Shown piece after piece: positions 62,888-64,000 of a stretch of 64,000 nucleotides of DNA (the first letter of the stretch is position 1; every line of letters starts with the position of its first letter). The DNA is taken from contig NC_057862.1 of assembly GCF_019393635.1 (NCBI RefSeq), positions 700,851,825 to 700,915,824 on the forward strand, read 5' to 3'. The notes beneath the pieces are model-generated. The model ran no database searches. It was not told the DNA's origin and was given only the letters and a program-made list of their open reading frames with translations. Source of the DNA: Dromiciops gliroides. Taxonomy: Eukaryota > Chordata > Mammalia > Microbiotheria > Microbiotheriidae. A program made the translations under genes and the position numbers.

Positions 62888-63309
62888 CTGTAACAAACAA
62901 ATCATGAAGTGTACACATACTCTGCTTGCATCTCCAAGGCAGCCTGAGGATCCTAGCCTCCTGCTATCTCTGACTCCACCTTCAGTGCCTCTGGAAGGCT
63001 TTTCTTCATTGCTTCACCTCGTACACATTCTGGCAGTCAGAATCTTGGAGAAACAGGGCAGCCAGCAGTTGGTTAGCCACCTAACCTAGGGGTAGAGAGC
63101 CTCCCACCATTTATGTACATGTTGTCTCACCAATAAAATAGAAGCCACAACCAGGAGAACACTTTACACAGTAACAGCAACTTCTCAATAGTGCAGTGAT
63201 CCAAAACAATTTTAAAGAACTCAAGATAGAAAATGTTCTCAACATCCAGAAAAAAGAACTGTGGATTATGAATGCAGATTGAACCATACTGTTTCTACTT
63301 TTGGGTGGG

Positions 63310-63463
63310 TTTTTTCCCTTTTTTCCCCCCAGGGCAATGAGGGTTAAGCGACTTGTCCAGGATCTCACAGCTAGTAAGTGTCAAGTGTCTGAAGCTGGAT
63401 TTGAACTCAGGTCCTCCTGAATCCAGGGCTGGTACTTTATCTACTGTACCACCTAGCTGCCCC
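63310..63463 (-). repeat. WSINE1-type SINE inside L1
   Basis: 'agggcaatgagggttaagcg' to 'acctagctgccccttttt'. Confidence 0.9.
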
Positions 63464-63689
63464 TTTTTCCTTCTTTTTTGAGGTTCTTCCTTTGTGCTCT
63501 GATTCTTCTTTCACAACATGACTAATGCAGAAATATGTTTAATGTGATTGTACATATACAACCTATATCAGACTGCTTTCTGTCTTGGGGAGGGGAGAGG
63601 GAAGAGGGGGGAGAAAAATTTGGAACTAAAAATCCTTTGAAAACAAATGTTGAAAACTATCCTTACGTGTAACTGGAAAATACTTTTAT

Positions 63690-63844
63690 TTATTTATTTT
63701 TTTGAGGGGGTGAGGCAATTGGGGTTAAGTGACTTGCCTAGGGTCACACAGCTAGTAATTGTTAAGTGTCTGAGGCCGGATTTGAACCCAGGTCCTCCTG
63801 AATCCAGGGCTGGTGCTCTATCCACTGTGCCACCTAGCTGCCCC
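63690..63844 (-). repeat. MAR1-type SINE inside L1
   Basis: The duplication 'ggaaaatacttttat' flanks both sides. Confidence 0.95.
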
Positions 63845-63904
63845 GGAAAATACTTTTATAAAAAAAAAAAAAACTTGGCCTCAAAAAAAGTTAAAATCAA
63901 TTAG

Positions 63905-64000
63905 AAGCTATTATGATATCCATTTTACAGATGAGGAAACTGAGGTGGACAAAGGTAGATGACTTGCCCAGCATCACACAGCTAGTGGGCATCTGAGTCT
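63905..64000 (+). repeat. MIR3-type element, cut by the window edge
   Basis: 'cattttacagatgaggaaac', 'gacttgcccagcatcacaca'. Confidence 0.75.

Larger units (their letters stand above)
63128..63875 (+). repeat. L1 3' end with two SINE insertions
   Basis: The L1 part starts at 'caaccaggagaacactttac' and resumes after each SINE, ending in a poly(A) run at 63859. The UTR string 'acatatacaacctatatcag' is shared with the copy at 35.3 kb. Confidence 0.85.
62888..64000 (-). other. TP53I3 intron, runs off the right edge
   Basis: The 3' acceptor 'ttgttacag/gcc' is at 62888. The rest is an L1 3' end with two SINEs and a MIR3-type piece. No exon is seen. Confidence 0.7.

Overview
The window is vertebrate nuclear DNA and almost certainly comes from a marsupial. 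About twenty copies of a tRNA-derived CORE-SINE of the marsupial MAR1/WSINE1 type are present, many with clear target-site duplications. Marsupial-type L1 fragments and old L2, L3/CR1 and MIR copies accompany them. All genes are split by introns. The species cannot be named from the sequence; the SINE tail ending in '...cattgccccgcaaaa' hints at, but does not prove, an Australian lineage.

Six protein-coding genes are present in the order and orientation I recall for human 2p23.3. UBXN2A (+, only its last two coding exons, 206-3575) encodes a p97 adaptor. MFSD2B (+, 14 coding exons, 7783-19990, 511 aa) encodes a sphingosine-1-phosphate exporter. WDCP (-, three coding exons, 25295-32113, about 711 aa) encodes a WD-repeat and coiled-coil protein. 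FKBP1B (+, four coding exons, 46302-53116, 108 aa) encodes FKBP12.6. SF3B6 (-, three coding exons, 59160-59815, 125 aa) encodes the p14 branch-site protein of U2 snRNP. TP53I3 (-, last three coding exons, 60743-62887) encodes a quinone-oxidoreductase-like protein. They share a neighbourhood, not a pathway.

The repeat-rich parts are the MFSD2B-WDCP intergenic region (20-25 kb: L2, L1), the WDCP introns (25.4-29.5 kb and 32-41 kb: long L1 remnants broken by SINEs), a processed GAPDH pseudogene inside an L3/CR1 remnant (41.6-42.5 kb), and the large FKBP1B introns. The right-hand 9 kb (55.5-62.9 kb) is GC-rich and compact, with two CpG-island promoters, very short introns and very short 3' ends. 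A probable solo LTR splits an 80-bp tandem repeat at 56.6-57.3 kb.

I saw no new multi-gene system. The observations most worth following are: a 15-bp GC minisatellite that fills an SF3B6 intron and leaves it open in frame; a CpG-island transcription unit on the minus strand at 55.5-56.1 kb that matches no gene I know; stop codons lying inside the poly(A) signal (TP53I3) or inside a splice-donor motif (WDCP); a GC-AG intron in TP53I3; and a duplicated decoy splice acceptor in MFSD2B.
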